A stretch of DNA of 64,000 nucleotides from Thermogutta terrifontis (GTDB lineage Bacteria > Planctomycetota > Planctomycetia > Pirellulales > Thermoguttaceae): positions 1,939,206-2,003,205 of the forward strand of contig NZ_CP018477.1 of the NCBI RefSeq assembly GCF_002277955.1, read 5' to 3'. This document shows, piece after piece, positions 46,891 through 56,092 of the stretch. Made by a program: the position numbers and the translations under genes. Under the pieces are notes generated by a model. It did not search any database. It was not told the DNA's origin and worked only from the letters and a program-made list of their open reading frames with translations. The number at the start of each line of letters is the position of its first letter. Position 1 is the stretch's first letter.

Positions 46891-49800
46891 TCAGCCTTTT
46901 TCGGAGCTCGTGACTACGGCACTGCTGGCGGTCTGGGTGGTCGAGGATCGCCGCACCCGCCGAATATCGGGAATTCCCTCCATTTCCTTGGCCCGTCTCC
47001 AGATGAACACGATGACGGCGAGCCCCAGCGGGAAAAGGGGCGGGATGATCACGGAGACCATCTTGTAGAAGTTCTGCAAACGTCGCACGTAAAGGCTGAG
47101 CTCGGTTTCGATACGTTCCAGGGCACGGTCCCGCTTTTGTCGTTCTTCTTCCATTCGCGCATTCAGGCGCCGCTCGCCCTGCTGCTGAGCTATCGCGACG
47201 CGCCTGAGAATCTCGTCCAGACTGATATTTTGTTTCTTCATGTCCTCTTCGAGCTTCTTAATACTTTGTTCGAGCTTTTCCCTTTCTTCTCGCTCGATTT
47301 TGTTGTATGCCTCCTGAAGTTTCTGGCGTTCCTCGGCCGCGCGAGCCCGAGCCGCTTCGGTTGCCCGCTCGATGGTGGTCAGGGTGCGATGTTTGGGGCG
47401 TCGATTACGGATATCAATAAATCGATCGTCTCCCGCCACCCAGTCGATGAGGTTCAGCACCATGGTGACGTTGTCGAAGCTAAGCTTAACATCGAGACCG
47501 GGCAGGTCCTGACGCTGGCGAAGGCGGAAAAACGTCTCGTGAAGCATATCAATATCCGAGACCAGCACAACTTTGAAGTCATGTTGTTTATTGGGAATTT
47601 CTTCAACTTTCTCGGAATTCTGGTCGCTGTTGGAACTGCTTTCGGTCTTGGTAATCTTCATTTCTGGCAGTTTGCCTTCGATGGCGGCCGCCAGGATGTA
47701 TTCGGTACGGGTGGGGCGAAATTCGCGATTTCGATTGAGCTCCCGCGTGCCGGTGAGAAAGTCCATTCGGAAAATGTCATCGTAGTTGATGAGACCGGTC
47801 ACACGGCCGGTTCGCACCAGGGGGGTGAACTTCATCGTGGAGCTGTTGAGCCTTGTGATTGCTCCGGGGAACGGGAACAGAACCTGTTGCAGTCCACCCA
47901 CCGCCGGAATTTGTCGGTTGAACGGTTCCTCCGCACCGCAGCTCCAGTTGACGAAGACGAACTCAGGGTTCTCTTCGAAGAGCTGGAATTTCGGATAAGG
48001 ATTGTACCTCTGCCAGACAATCTCATTGGCTGTGAAATCGATTCCCAGCTTCCGCCACAATTTGGTGATATCACCTTTCGGCAAGGGCCGCATCCCGAAC
48101 ATCATCATCTGCTGCGGCGGCCGCCGTTCCTGACCCGTGCCCGCCACGTTGGACGCAAATAAGGGCATCGGATCTTCAAAGACGACGGTGGGCTGGCCGT
48201 AACTGATGGCCGCGATGAATCGGTCCATGTCCTCTGGCGCAAGCGTGCTGGGCTGCACAGCCAGGAGGACGTCCCACCGTCCCAGCTTCATTGCTTCCTC
48301 TTTAACTTTGGCCTTACACTGCTCTTTTTGCTGGTCTGTAAGCTTGTCGGTCGGGACATTCAGGCCGAGGAGTTCCCGTCCACGTTCAATGATTTTGCTC
48401 TCGCTGGCATCAGCAAGGCCCAGCACCTTCATGCCCGCCTTTTCGCACTCTTCGTCGTTCGTCACAAGGTCCGCGGGTTCGACCCGCACGACCTCGTACT
48501 GCTTCTGAAGTTCGTCCACAATGGGCCAGCGCTCCTCTCCGCCCTGGAAACTGAACTGTCCGAAAAGTTGGGCATCTGTCGTCAGGATACCCACCCGTTT
48601 TCGCTTTTGCTGCGTGACCGTGGCGATGGACCGGATCAATTCATATTCCACGGGAATGTCTCGATCGATAAAGGGGACGACAACTCTCTCTAAACCGCAT
48701 ATGAAGGCCACGCCCATAAAGATCCTGTGTTCGGTCCACCGGCCCTGCTGCAGGGCGAACACACGTTGCGGTGTGATGTTGAATCGCTCCGCTGCCCGTT
48801 GGGCTTCCGCTGTGAACAGTTCCGTGTTATTGATTCTCACACGAACGTTTTTGGCCCTGGCTTCGAATTCTTTCAGCAAATTGATGAGGTTCGCACGCGT
48901 CTGTATGTACGACTCGGGAACCTCAGGACTGATAAAGGCTTCAATCTGGACAACATGCTTGGGATCCAGCGAGCGAAGAATCTGAAGCGTATGCGGCGAC
49001 AGCGAACTGATCCTTTCATTGGTAATGTCCACGCGCACATCAGCCGCCTGAAGAACAGCCACCAAACCCAAACTCGCCGCTGCCAGGGCGAGCGTCCGCA
49101 GTGTGAAGTGGGCGGGCATCAGCGCGACGGCGCGAGGGAAAGTGGCCCAACCCACAAAGAAAAGCACATGGAGAGCAATCAGAATCGCCATGAGCGTCCA
49201 GAAGACCCAGCCAGAGCTGAGCTTCTCTCCCCAAAGGATAGCCACAACAGCGCCCGCGATGATCGTGACCACCTGCGCGCCGGGCGCCACAAAGTGGATG
49301 GGCGTGATCGTTTCCTTCCTTGGGAATTGCTGCCAGATGTAGAGGAGCGCGGCGTGCAGAATCAGATAACCAATTACAAGACCAATTATCCAGAGTGTGG
49401 AGCCGCCCAATTTGCTGGCAAGGATACTCCCCAACAGTGCGAAGCTCCCCAGCCAGGCAAGATGCAGCACCGCGAAGAACAGTCCGGAAGGCAATCGAGA
49501 CTCCCCTGTCGGCCAGTGCCGCCGGCCGATCAGGACCATGGCCACGTAGAGTGTTACAGCGGCAATAAAGACGAAATACGCCAGGCCGGAAAGCGTAATG
49601 AGGCCGCGTCCAAAGTTGGCGAACTGCTCGGCGATGCTCCACGCTTTAGCCCGGATGGCGAGGTCCTGACGCATGATCACGTCCGCTGAGGACAAAAAGA
49701 CGGCAGGTGCGTTGAGCAGCACGCCCAGGATATACGCCACTGTAAGATTGGCTGTAAAAAACGAGGCCACCATGCCGATCCCCAGCATGGCCAGACCCAT

Positions 49801-50232
49801 CAGCCAGTAGCCCAGGTAGGTTGCCACGAACAGGCCGAAATCCGGGTTGCCCAGACTCCGCAACACGGCGTAATTGCAAATGAACGAAAAGACCAGCGAC
49901 ACAGTAAAAATTGCTACTGCGGCGAAAAACTTGCCGAGTACTACTTCCCAATCTGTTGCGGGCATCGTGAGGAGGAGTTCATCTGTCCCCTGGCGGCGCT
50001 CATCCGCCCAGATGCCCATCGTGATAGCCGGAATGAAGACCAGCATTACGTAGGGAAACCATTTATTGAGCTGATCGAGATTGGCCAGGTTGGCATCGAA
50101 AAACTCATTGGGCCAGAAAGCGGCCACGGTGCTCAGAGCGACGAACACGCAGATAAAGAGGTAGGCAATTGGACTGGCAAAATAACTGATGAAATTCCGT
50201 TTAGCAACGGCCAGCAAGACTTTCGTATTCAT
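46891..50232 (-). CDS. ABC-2 permease fused to GldG-type auxiliary domain
   Basis: An 1113-residue fusion. The N-terminal half has about six membrane helices of a GldF-like ABC-2 permease (FISYFASPIAYLFICVFVA, WADERRQGTDELLLTMP) plus several extra helices up to about residue 400. Then comes the GldG-like ABC_transp_aux domain (RVDITNERISSLSPHTLQIL, VQIEAFISPEVPESY, VGILTTDAQLFGQF). A charged coiled coil (about 970-1060) and a last membrane helix (about 1065-1085) end the protein. In Bacteroidetes GldF and GldG are separate proteins of a complex needed for gliding; here they are one, as in other planctomycetes. It sits between the GldA-like ATPase and the DUF4340 gene. Confidence 0.88.
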   Translation of the reverse strand: MNTKVLLAVAKRNFISYFASPIAYLFICVFVALSTVAAFWPNEFFDANLANLDQLNKWFPYVMLVFIPAITMGIWADERRQGTDELLLTMPATDWEVVLGKFFAAVAIFTVSLVFSFICNYAVLRSLGNPDFGLFVATYLGYWLMGLAMLGIGMVASFFTANLTVAYILGVLLNAPAVFLSSADVIMRQDLAIRAKAWSIAEQFANFGRGLITLSGLAYFVFIAAVTLYVAMVLIGRRHWPTGESRLPSGLFFAVLHLAWLGSFALLGSILASKLGGSTLWIIGLVIGYLILHAALLYIWQQFPRKETITPIHFVAPGAQVVTIIAGAVVAILWGEKLSSGWVFWTLMAILIALHVLFFVGWATFPRAVALMPAHFTLRTLALAAASLGLVAVLQAADVRVDITNERISSLSPHTLQILRSLDPKHVVQIEAFISPEVPESYIQTRANLINLLKEFEARAKNVRVRINNTELFTAEAQRAAERFNITPQRVFALQQGRWTEHRIFMGVAFICGLERVVVPFIDRDIPVEYELIRSIATVTQQKRKRVGILTTDAQLFGQFSFQGGEERWPIVDELQKQYEVVRVEPADLVTNDEECEKAGMKVLGLADASESKIIERGRELLGLNVPTDKLTDQQKEQCKAKVKEEAMKLGRWDVLLAVQPSTLAPEDMDRFIAAISYGQPTVVFEDPMPLFASNVAGTGQERRPPQQMMMFGMRPLPKGDITKLWRKLGIDFTANEIVWQRYNPYPKFQLFEENPEFVFVNWSCGAEEPFNRQIPAVGGLQQVLFPFPGAITRLNSSTMKFTPLVRTGRVTGLINYDDIFRMDFLTGTRELNRNREFRPTRTEYILAAAIEGKLPEMKITKTESSSNSDQNSEKVEEIPNKQHDFKVVLVSDIDMLHETFFRLRQRQDLPGLDVKLSFDNVTMVLNLIDWVAGDDRFIDIRNRRPKHRTLTTIERATEAARARAAEERQKLQEAYNKIEREEREKLEQSIKKLEEDMKKQNISLDEILRRVAIAQQQGERRLNARMEEERQKRDRALERIETELSLYVRRLQNFYKMVSVIIPPLFPLGLAVIVFIWRRAKEMEGIPDIRRVRRSSTTQTASSAVVTSSEKG

Positions 50233-50395
50233 ACGCTCGACACCTCAGTGTCCGAACAGTGTCTATTTAGTTTTCGCAATTTCCTGACGACTTTCTTGCG
50301 CTGCTGATCAGTGCCTTGTGGACAACCCCTGGATTTCTAGGGCGTGGGGCTTTTCCCTTTGAGAAAGCCCTCTGAAATCGCCCCGTTCCACGCCA

Positions 50396-51145
50396 TTAAA
50401 CAGCGACTTGTTGACCCATTGACAGTTCCCTGAACCATTCGTCCAGTCGCTTGCCGGTACGAATGACATCCTCAACTGGCCCATCGTAGATCAGTCGGCC
50501 TTCGTTGATAAACAGAATTCTGGTGGCCATGGCTTCCACCTCTTGGAGAATATGGGTGGAAAGCAGAATCGTCTTCCGCTCTCCCATCAGGCGGCGGATC
50601 GTTTCCCGAACCTCGTGAATCTGATTGGGATCAAGTCCCGCAGTGGGTTCGTCGAGAATGAGGACATCCGGCCGATGAAGGAGCACCTGGGCCATTCCTA
50701 CCCGCTGCCGATACCCACGCGACAGCTTCCCGATCGGTTTCCGCAACACGCCTTCCAGGCCGCACAACTCCACCACCTCCGAAATGCGCTGCTGCCGCTG
50801 GGCGGGCGGGATTCCCCGGGCTTCCGCGAAAAACTGAAGCAACCCGATGGGGGTCATGTCCGCGTAAAGCGGACCGTTTTCAGGGAGATACCCGAGGTGC
50901 CGGGCTCCCTCCAATCGCTCCTCAGTCGTCATGTCGTAGCCGGCGATCCGGGCAGTCCCGGCACTCGGAGCCAGATAGCCGGTCAGCAGTTTCATGGTGG
51001 TGCTTTTCCCGGCTCCGTTTGGCCCCAGGAAAGCCACCACCTCTCCCTCGCGAATTTGGAACGTGACATTCTCAATGGCAGCAAAGTCTCCGTAGTACTT
51101 ACAGAGGCCATCTGCCTCAATCATCAACCGACCATCTTTCTTCAT
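50396..51145 (-). CDS. GldA-like ABC transporter ATPase
   Basis: A 249-residue ATP-binding protein. Walker A is GPNGAGKST (41-49), the signature is LSRGYRQR (141-148), Walker B is VLILDEPT (161-168), and the switch His is in STHILQEVE. Lengths fit the ABC-2 exporter class. It energises the permease fusion encoded next (46891-50232). The ATG at 51145 has GGAG ten bases upstream; a TTG 24 bases earlier is less likely. The gap of 163 bases to the permease holds an inverted repeat (GGCGTGG at about 50340 and CCACGCC near 50390), perhaps a regulatory hairpin. Confidence 0.9.
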   Translation of the reverse strand: MKKDGRLMIEADGLCKYYGDFAAIENVTFQIREGEVVAFLGPNGAGKSTTMKLLTGYLAPSAGTARIAGYDMTTEERLEGARHLGYLPENGPLYADMTPIGLLQFFAEARGIPPAQRQQRISEVVELCGLEGVLRKPIGKLSRGYRQRVGMAQVLLHRPDVLILDEPTAGLDPNQIHEVRETIRRLMGERKTILLSTHILQEVEAMATRILFINEGRLIYDGPVEDVIRTGKRLDEWFRELSMGQQVAV

Positions 51146-51844
51146 GACTTTTTGGCTCCACGGTGACAATTGCGTTTTGCCAAACTACGCGAACATGTCC
51201 GGTCGATCCGTCGGACAGGCTAATTGAGAACAAACGACCAGCCCCGATTCGTCACCGAAACAATCGTTTTACGGAAAGCTACGGCCTTTCCATGTCCGCG
51301 GTTCATTCCCCGCCCTGGCGTAAAGTTGAACATTGACCTTGCGGGAATCTGACGCGTATTTTTTCCCCGCGTTGGGTGGGGCTGCTGAGGACCGAACGTG
51401 CTGCCCAGTTATGGAGCGGTGAGAGTGTCATTATAATCCCCCCGCCTTTCTCGCTCCAGAACCACGGCGGGGTGTTCACTCCGGATAAAATCCGTTACCA
51501 CAGCCCAATTAACGCAATATGTTTGGTTGCCGGTGGTCGGGTGACTGTTGCAGCGAAGGGCGCTTCACAAGAACGGGCGATTTGCCAAGAGACATTTATC
51601 ATCAGCGAGCGGGTGCGTGGCGTGAAAGCTGGGATAGGGGGCGGCTCCCCTAGGCGACAAAAACACGCTACCATTTAAATTTCGCCACATCCCGTTGTGC
51701 TAATTGTCCGGATGAGGCTCTGCTTCGACTCGAAACCGGGCATTTGCCCCACTTCCGGTGGGCGCGAACCTAGCTCTCCGTGGAGAGAATTGTTGCCGAT
51801 TTTGCTGTTTTCAAACACGGTTGCACGGTGGGAAAGGAATAAGC
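51146..51844. other. Divergent intergenic region upstream of the isocitrate dehydrogenase
   Basis: About 700 bases with no supported gene. A promoter-like pair, TTGACC (51333-51338) and TATTTT (51357-51362) with an 18-base spacer, might give a long-leader transcript of the dehydrogenase. The upstream open frame 51376-51678 has no RBS and no resemblance to known proteins. Confidence 0.35.
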
Positions 51845-52963
51845 ATGGCTCACGAGGTGACCCTCATTACCGGTGACGGAACCGGGCCGGAACTGGCCTC
51901 CGCTGCTCGTCGCTGTGTGGATGCCACGGGCGTCGAAATTCACTGGGATGTTCAGGAAGCCGGCGTGGACGTTATGGAAAGGACCGGGACCCCGCTCCCA
52001 GAGGCAACGATGGAGAGCATTCGCCGAACACGTTGCGCGTTAAAGGCCCCGATCACCACACCGGTCGGAACCGGATTCCGCAGTATCAACGTGTATCTCC
52101 GGCAGGAATTAGGGCTTTATGCATGCGTGCGTCCGTGCAAATACTATCCAGGGGTGCGGACGTTTTTCGAGCGGGTACCCGTGGACCTGGTGATCATTCG
52201 CGAGAACACGGAAGATCTCTATGCGGGGGTCGAATTTGAACGGGGCCAGCCAAATACCGCCGAACTGATCAGCACAATCAACCGCCTGTCCACTGATCGG
52301 AAAGTAAAGACCGGACCTGAGGAAACTGGCATTTCAATCAAGCCCATCAGCGTCTCCGGGACCGAGCGGATCGTGCGATTCGCCTTCCGGTATGCTCGAG
52401 AAAACAATCGCAGGAAGGTCACGGCCGTCCACAAGGCCAACATCATGAAATTCACCGACGGATTGTTCCTCGATGTGGCACGGCGGGTCGCCCAGGAGTT
52501 TCCGGATATCGAATTTGAGGACCGGATTGTGGACAACATGTGCATGCAGCTTGTCCAAAAGCCGGATCTGTATGATGTACTTGTCCTCCCCAATCTTTAC
52601 GGAGACATCATCAGTGACCTGGCAGCCGGACTGGTGGGCGGACTGGGCGTGGCACCAGGAGCCAACATCGGAGAGAACGGCGCAGTCTTTGAGGCTACAC
52701 ATGGCAGCGCTCCAAAGTACAAGGGGCTCAACAAGGTCAATCCCACCGCACTCATTCTGTCGGCGGTTCTCATGCTCCGCTATCTGAACGAGAAGGAGGC
52801 CGCCGACCTGCTCGAACGGGCAGTGGCCGAGGTGATTCGGGAGGGGAAATACGTGACGTACGATCTCAAACCAGATCGCAATGACCCGACGGCGGTGGGA
52901 ACCCAGGAAATGGCCGACGCAATCTGCCGAAAGATCGAGGAGCTACGAACGACGGCAAAATAG
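51845..52963 (+). CDS. icd: NAD-type isocitrate/isopropylmalate dehydrogenase family enzyme, probably isocitrate dehydrogenase
   Basis: A 372-residue beta-decarboxylating dehydrogenase. [13 protein letters not shown] opens the fold. [19 protein letters not shown] is the substrate segment, where Ser-Asn with Tyr points to isocitrate rather than isopropylmalate. [12 protein letters not shown] supplies the catalytic Lys, [15 protein letters not shown] the metal-binding Asp, and [12 protein letters not shown] with KVNP the cofactor pocket typical of NAD-dependent forms. It converts isocitrate to 2-oxoglutarate in the TCA cycle. I start at ATG 51845 with AAGGA six bases upstream, since the long in-frame lead from 51758 is not conserved. 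Homoisocitrate dehydrogenase is the main alternative. Confidence 0.85.
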   Translation: MAHEVTLITGDGTGPELASAARRCVDATGVEIHWDVQEAGVDVMERTGTPLPEATMESIRRTRCALKAPITTPVGTGFRSINVYLRQELGLYACVRPCKYYPGVRTFFERVPVDLVIIRENTEDLYAGVEFERGQPNTAELISTINRLSTDRKVKTGPEETGISIKPISVSGTERIVRFAFRYARENNRRKVTAVHKANIMKFTDGLFLDVARRVAQEFPDIEFEDRIVDNMCMQLVQKPDLYDVLVLPNLYGDIISDLAAGLVGGLGVAPGANIGENGAVFEATHGSAPKYKGLNKVNPTALILSAVLMLRYLNEKEAADLLERAVAEVIREGKYVTYDLKPDRNDPTAVGTQEMADAICRKIEELRTTAK

Positions 52964-53334
52964 CTGTCCCCGTAAGAGCGGAAGGCCCCCATCCATCCAG
53001 GTGTTTTTCCGGTAGCTTGACCCTCCCCAATCGGAAAAATTGGTAAATTCTCGTTTGGGGGACGATGTGATACTAAGAGGAATGAGCTTTTTGCGACCAT
53101 TTGAAGAGGCGCACCCGTGAAGCGCTGCGCTTAGGATGCGCGTGCGCAGTCTTTTTGAATGTGCTTGACTCGACTTCTCTGGCGTACTTAAGTGTTGTGC
53201 TCATCCATATCTTCCTTTCTTTTCATCACTTAGAGAAAGTTGCAAAGTTCTGGCACGGGATATGCTCTGGATCCTCACGTCGGTTGGTTGCGTGGCCCGG
53301 ATCAGGAACGCCTTGCAGAAAAGAGGAGGGTGTC
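52964..53334. other. Intergenic region before the His/Tyr/Pro-rich protein gene
   Basis: About 370 bases. TTGACT (53165-53170) with TTAAGT 17 bases later is only a weak promoter candidate. No gene is supported. Confidence 0.3.
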
Positions 53335-53679
53335 ATGCGTGGGAAATGGCTACTGGCTGTTGTGTGTGCGATAGGACTGGCTGGCGCTCAAGCCGCCCTA
53401 GGGCACGACGACTGGGGACGAGGTGACCGTCGGGGTCCAACCTTCGGTGGTGGCGTTTACTCGTTTGTCCACGAGGGTCGCGACTACTGGTACGGCTACC
53501 ATCATCCACACCATGTGCCGCCGCCGGTGATTGTGAAACCGTACCCTGGTCATCCGCCGGTGATCATTGTGCCTCCGCGGCACGATGATTGCCACAGGCC
53601 TCGATACTATGGTTATTCGCACAGTCACGGCGGAATTGGTATTTACGGACCGAGATTTGGTTTCAGCCTGCGGTGGTAA
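53335..53679 (+). CDS. Small secreted His/Gly/Tyr/Pro-rich protein
   Basis: A 114-residue protein with a clean signal peptide (KWLLAVVCAIGLAGAQAALGHDD). The mature part is rich in His (about 18 residues), Tyr, Pro, Arg and Gly, for example YHHPHHVPPP and YSHSHGGIGIYG. Metal binding or a surface structural role is conceivable; no family is recognised. The ATG at 53335 follows AGAGGAGGG by four bases. A perfect terminator hairpin ends the transcript at 53761, so it is its own unit. Confidence 0.7.
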   Translation: MRGKWLLAVVCAIGLAGAQAALGHDDWGRGDRRGPTFGGGVYSFVHEGRDYWYGYHHPHHVPPPVIVKPYPGHPPVIIVPPRHDDCHRPRYYGYSHSHGGIGIYGPRFGFSLRW

Positions 53680-53726
53680 TAGCACCGTTGCGGCGGAGCA
53701 GAAAAGAGCTTAAGCCCCCGGCGACG

Positions 53727-53761
53727 AAAGGTGTTACCCGTAGTTGGTAACACCTTTTTTG
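53727..53761 (+). terminator. Rho-independent terminator
   Basis: AAAGGTGTTACC pairs perfectly with GGTAACACCTTT (12 bp, 7-base loop), followed by a T run to 53761. It may serve both convergent genes, since the stem is symmetric and A-rich on its left. Confidence 0.9.
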
Positions 53762-53764
53762 TGT

Positions 53765-54181
53765 TTAGAAAACCACCTCCCGTAACTCGGGGTGATCGCC
53801 TGGGTGAAGCATTTGGAGGAACTCCAGACCGAGCTGAAAGAAACCGCCGCCCATGGGGGTCAGATGCACGGCCCTGGCAAGGATGAATCGCATTTCCCCC
53901 TGATACTTTAGTCCCACCACCACGCGGTCGTATCCACGTGGCTCGGACAGAATGACCGACATCCCAGTGGAGGAAAATTCCTTTGTGATCACCGGTAACT
54001 TTTCCCGGACCGGGATCGTCCTGGCGTCATAAGGAATCAAAACCGCCACGACGCACAACCGGGTACGCGACTCCCGCCTTTGTCCGAGTTCAACGGATTC
54101 CGCCACTTCCGAGTGGCTGTTGACAAATTTGAGAACGAAACTTTGCACTTCGTGAACTTTTTTCTGGGTGAAGAATGGCAT
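53765..54181 (-). CDS. PilZ-like domain protein
   Basis: A 138-residue cytoplasmic protein. GQRRESRTRLCVVAVLIPYD carries an RxxxR element, and TKEFSSTGMSVILSEP resembles the DxSxxG part of PilZ, so it may bind cyclic di-GMP; the first Asp is replaced by Glu-Phe, which weakens this. The rest is beta-rich, as expected for a PilZ barrel (RVVVGLKYQGEMRFILARAVHLTPMGGGFFQLGLEF). I prefer the ATG at 54181, with GAGG eight bases before it, over a TTG start at 54304. A possible link to the HD-GYP regulators is only thematic. Confidence 0.6.
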   Translation of the reverse strand: MPFFTQKKVHEVQSFVLKFVNSHSEVAESVELGQRRESRTRLCVVAVLIPYDARTIPVREKLPVITKEFSSTGMSVILSEPRGYDRVVVGLKYQGEMRFILARAVHLTPMGGGFFQLGLEFLQMLHPGDHPELREVVF

Positions 54182-54559
54182 GCTCTCAGCCTCGCCCACC
54201 AGAGTCAGCGTAGAAAAACGTTGAAGCGATGGTCTCCTCGCCTTACCGACCCACTCGCTGCGAATACCGATCTGCGTTGAGCAGCGGGTAGCCGGCTCGG
54301 CCAACTCATTCCGATTTTCCCTGTCTGGGAAAATCTAGCTTATAAGATCTATTGGTGGGAAATGGCTGAGAGTGAGGTGCGAAAATGCATCACTCATGTG
54401 GGGGGTGTAACTGCGATAAAATGGCCTGCAGAAGCCGAACGCACCCCCTTTCCCTCTTGTCACGCTTTAGGGAGTTCCTACGACGCGCGAAACGCTTGAG
54501 CCGAACCCCCGAATGGTTGCCATCGGACGGGACCGGCACCCATTCGGGCACGCGGTAGG
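54182..54559. other. Intergenic region between PilZ-like and Tat oxidoreductase genes
   Basis: About 380 bases, both flanking genes on the minus strand. I see no terminator, repeat or supported gene. Confidence 0.35.
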
Positions 54560-55912
54560 CTATCCCTTCAGATACTCCTCCGGGAAACGCCACGGCTTTC
54601 GATAAACCGGAACGGCGAGACGCGCCGCTTCCTCGTCTCCAACGATTTGTTCCGAATCCGGATCGAAGGTGAGCGACCGTCCCAAACGGTACGCGAGATT
54701 TCCCAACACGATGGGGACATCCACGCGAACGTGATAGAACACGCTGCAGGATGGCTGTTCTCGTGTTTTCACGCAATTGATCCATTCCAGTTCGTGTCCA
54801 GGCGAGGGCGGGATGGAAGCAGGCGGCGGCTCACGGTCCTTCATGCGATCGCCTTCCGGCACCACCTGATGCATCGTGTAATTGGCGTACAGCGTTCCAT
54901 CCACTCCATGGAAATAAATGCCCAGACGACGTTGTGGCACGGGGTTCCCGTGGAGGTCGAAGCCGTAGCTGTTCACGAGATTGCACATCCAGGTCATCGT
55001 CAGGTTCGGGTACTGCCACAGGATTTCCTGAACATCCGGGGCGTCCCCATCGTCACGAATAATGTAGCGACCACCTGAACAGTGGACGCGAAGCGGATAT
55101 TTGAGATCCAGCGCCCAGATGGGGAGGTCGATGATGTGGGGCGCCATTCCCGGTGTCCAGCCCCCGCTGTAGTCCATCCAGGAACAATGGTAGTAGGAAC
55201 TGCTGGCGAGGATGCGGTTGTACGGTCGCATGGGCGCCGGGCCGATCCAGAGCTCCCAGTTCAGGTCTGGGGGGCACGGAGTGCCGGGGTCGCGTCCCAC
55301 TCCTTCCGGCCCCTGGTTCATGACATTAAACGTCCGAACGACGCTGACCTGCCCGATAAACCCTGCCCGAATCTTTTCCACCACACGACGGTAGTTTTCG
55401 GATGCGTGGATTTGGGTGCCGATCTGGCTGATGCGATTGTGCTTCTTTACGGCGTTGCGAACCGCCAGACTCTCCCCGAGATGGAGCGTCATGGGTTTTT
55501 GCAGGTAGATATCTTTGCCGGCTTCGCAAGAGTGGATCGCATGAAGACAATGCCAGTGGGGTGGTGACGCAATGATCACGGCATCTACATCTTTTTGATC
55601 CAGCAATTCGCGATAGTCTTTAAAACCTTTGCAACCGGGGTATTTCTTGAGCACGGCATCTAAACGGGACTCCCACGGATCGGCGGCGGCCGCGACAACC
55701 ACATCTGGGTGCTGTGCGGTGTTTGCGAGGTTCGCCTGGCCCATTCCGCCGCAACCGATGAGGCCAACCCTCACTTTTTCACTGGCGCCCGAGGTGCCTC
55801 CCTCGCCGAGTACGGCACCGGGAATGAAGGTGGGCACCATCATTCCTGCGCCGCCCAGGAGGGCTGTTCGATCGAGAAAACTCCGGCGGGACAAACGATC
55901 AGGCTTGTTCAT
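54560..55912 (-). CDS. Tat-exported Gfo/Idh/MocA family oxidoreductase
   Basis: A 450-residue protein. LSRRSFLDRTALLGGAGMMVPTFIPGAVLG is the Tat signal. The Rossmann motif is VGLIGCGGMGQANLAN, then IIASPPHWHCLHAIHSCEAGKDIYLQKP (QKP in place of EKP), and WIGPAPMRPYN. Its middle is longer than in the 22931 protein. It starts at ATG 55912 with AGGAG eight bases upstream. It is followed, about 180 bases away on the same strand, by another Tat oxidoreductase gene (upstream in transcription), so the two may form a loose pair. Substrate is unknown. Confidence 0.88.
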   Translation of the reverse strand: MNKPDRLSRRSFLDRTALLGGAGMMVPTFIPGAVLGEGGTSGASEKVRVGLIGCGGMGQANLANTAQHPDVVVAAAADPWESRLDAVLKKYPGCKGFKDYRELLDQKDVDAVIIASPPHWHCLHAIHSCEAGKDIYLQKPMTLHLGESLAVRNAVKKHNRISQIGTQIHASENYRRVVEKIRAGFIGQVSVVRTFNVMNQGPEGVGRDPGTPCPPDLNWELWIGPAPMRPYNRILASSSYYHCSWMDYSGGWTPGMAPHIIDLPIWALDLKYPLRVHCSGGRYIIRDDGDAPDVQEILWQYPNLTMTWMCNLVNSYGFDLHGNPVPQRRLGIYFHGVDGTLYANYTMHQVVPEGDRMKDREPPPASIPPSPGHELEWINCVKTREQPSCSVFYHVRVDVPIVLGNLAYRLGRSLTFDPDSEQIVGDEEAARLAVPVYRKPWRFPEEYLKG

Positions 55913-56092
55913 GGCTGGATCTCCTGTCATCGGACGGAGGATGGATGGGGTAAAGGTGAACACTTCAGCCAGGATGGTGTAATTTCTCTTAGGATCCAAG
56001 GGCGAATCTCCAACCGCCCTGAGCGAGGATCCCTCGCCCAGTTGAGCATGGATCGGAATTACGACCGCACAACGCGGAGCTTTTCTTCGAAA

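Noticed and set aside
48727..49689. Plus-strand open frame of 320 codons
   Set aside because: It is the shadow of the permease/GldG fusion, with a composition unlike a real protein.
50330..50395. Inverted repeat as terminator of the ABC ATPase gene
   Set aside because: The stem is interrupted by a loop of about 50 bases and no T run follows. I mention it only as a possible hairpin.
51376..51678. Possible 100-residue gene upstream of the dehydrogenase
   Set aside because: No RBS, no resemblance to known proteins and no conserved features by eye.
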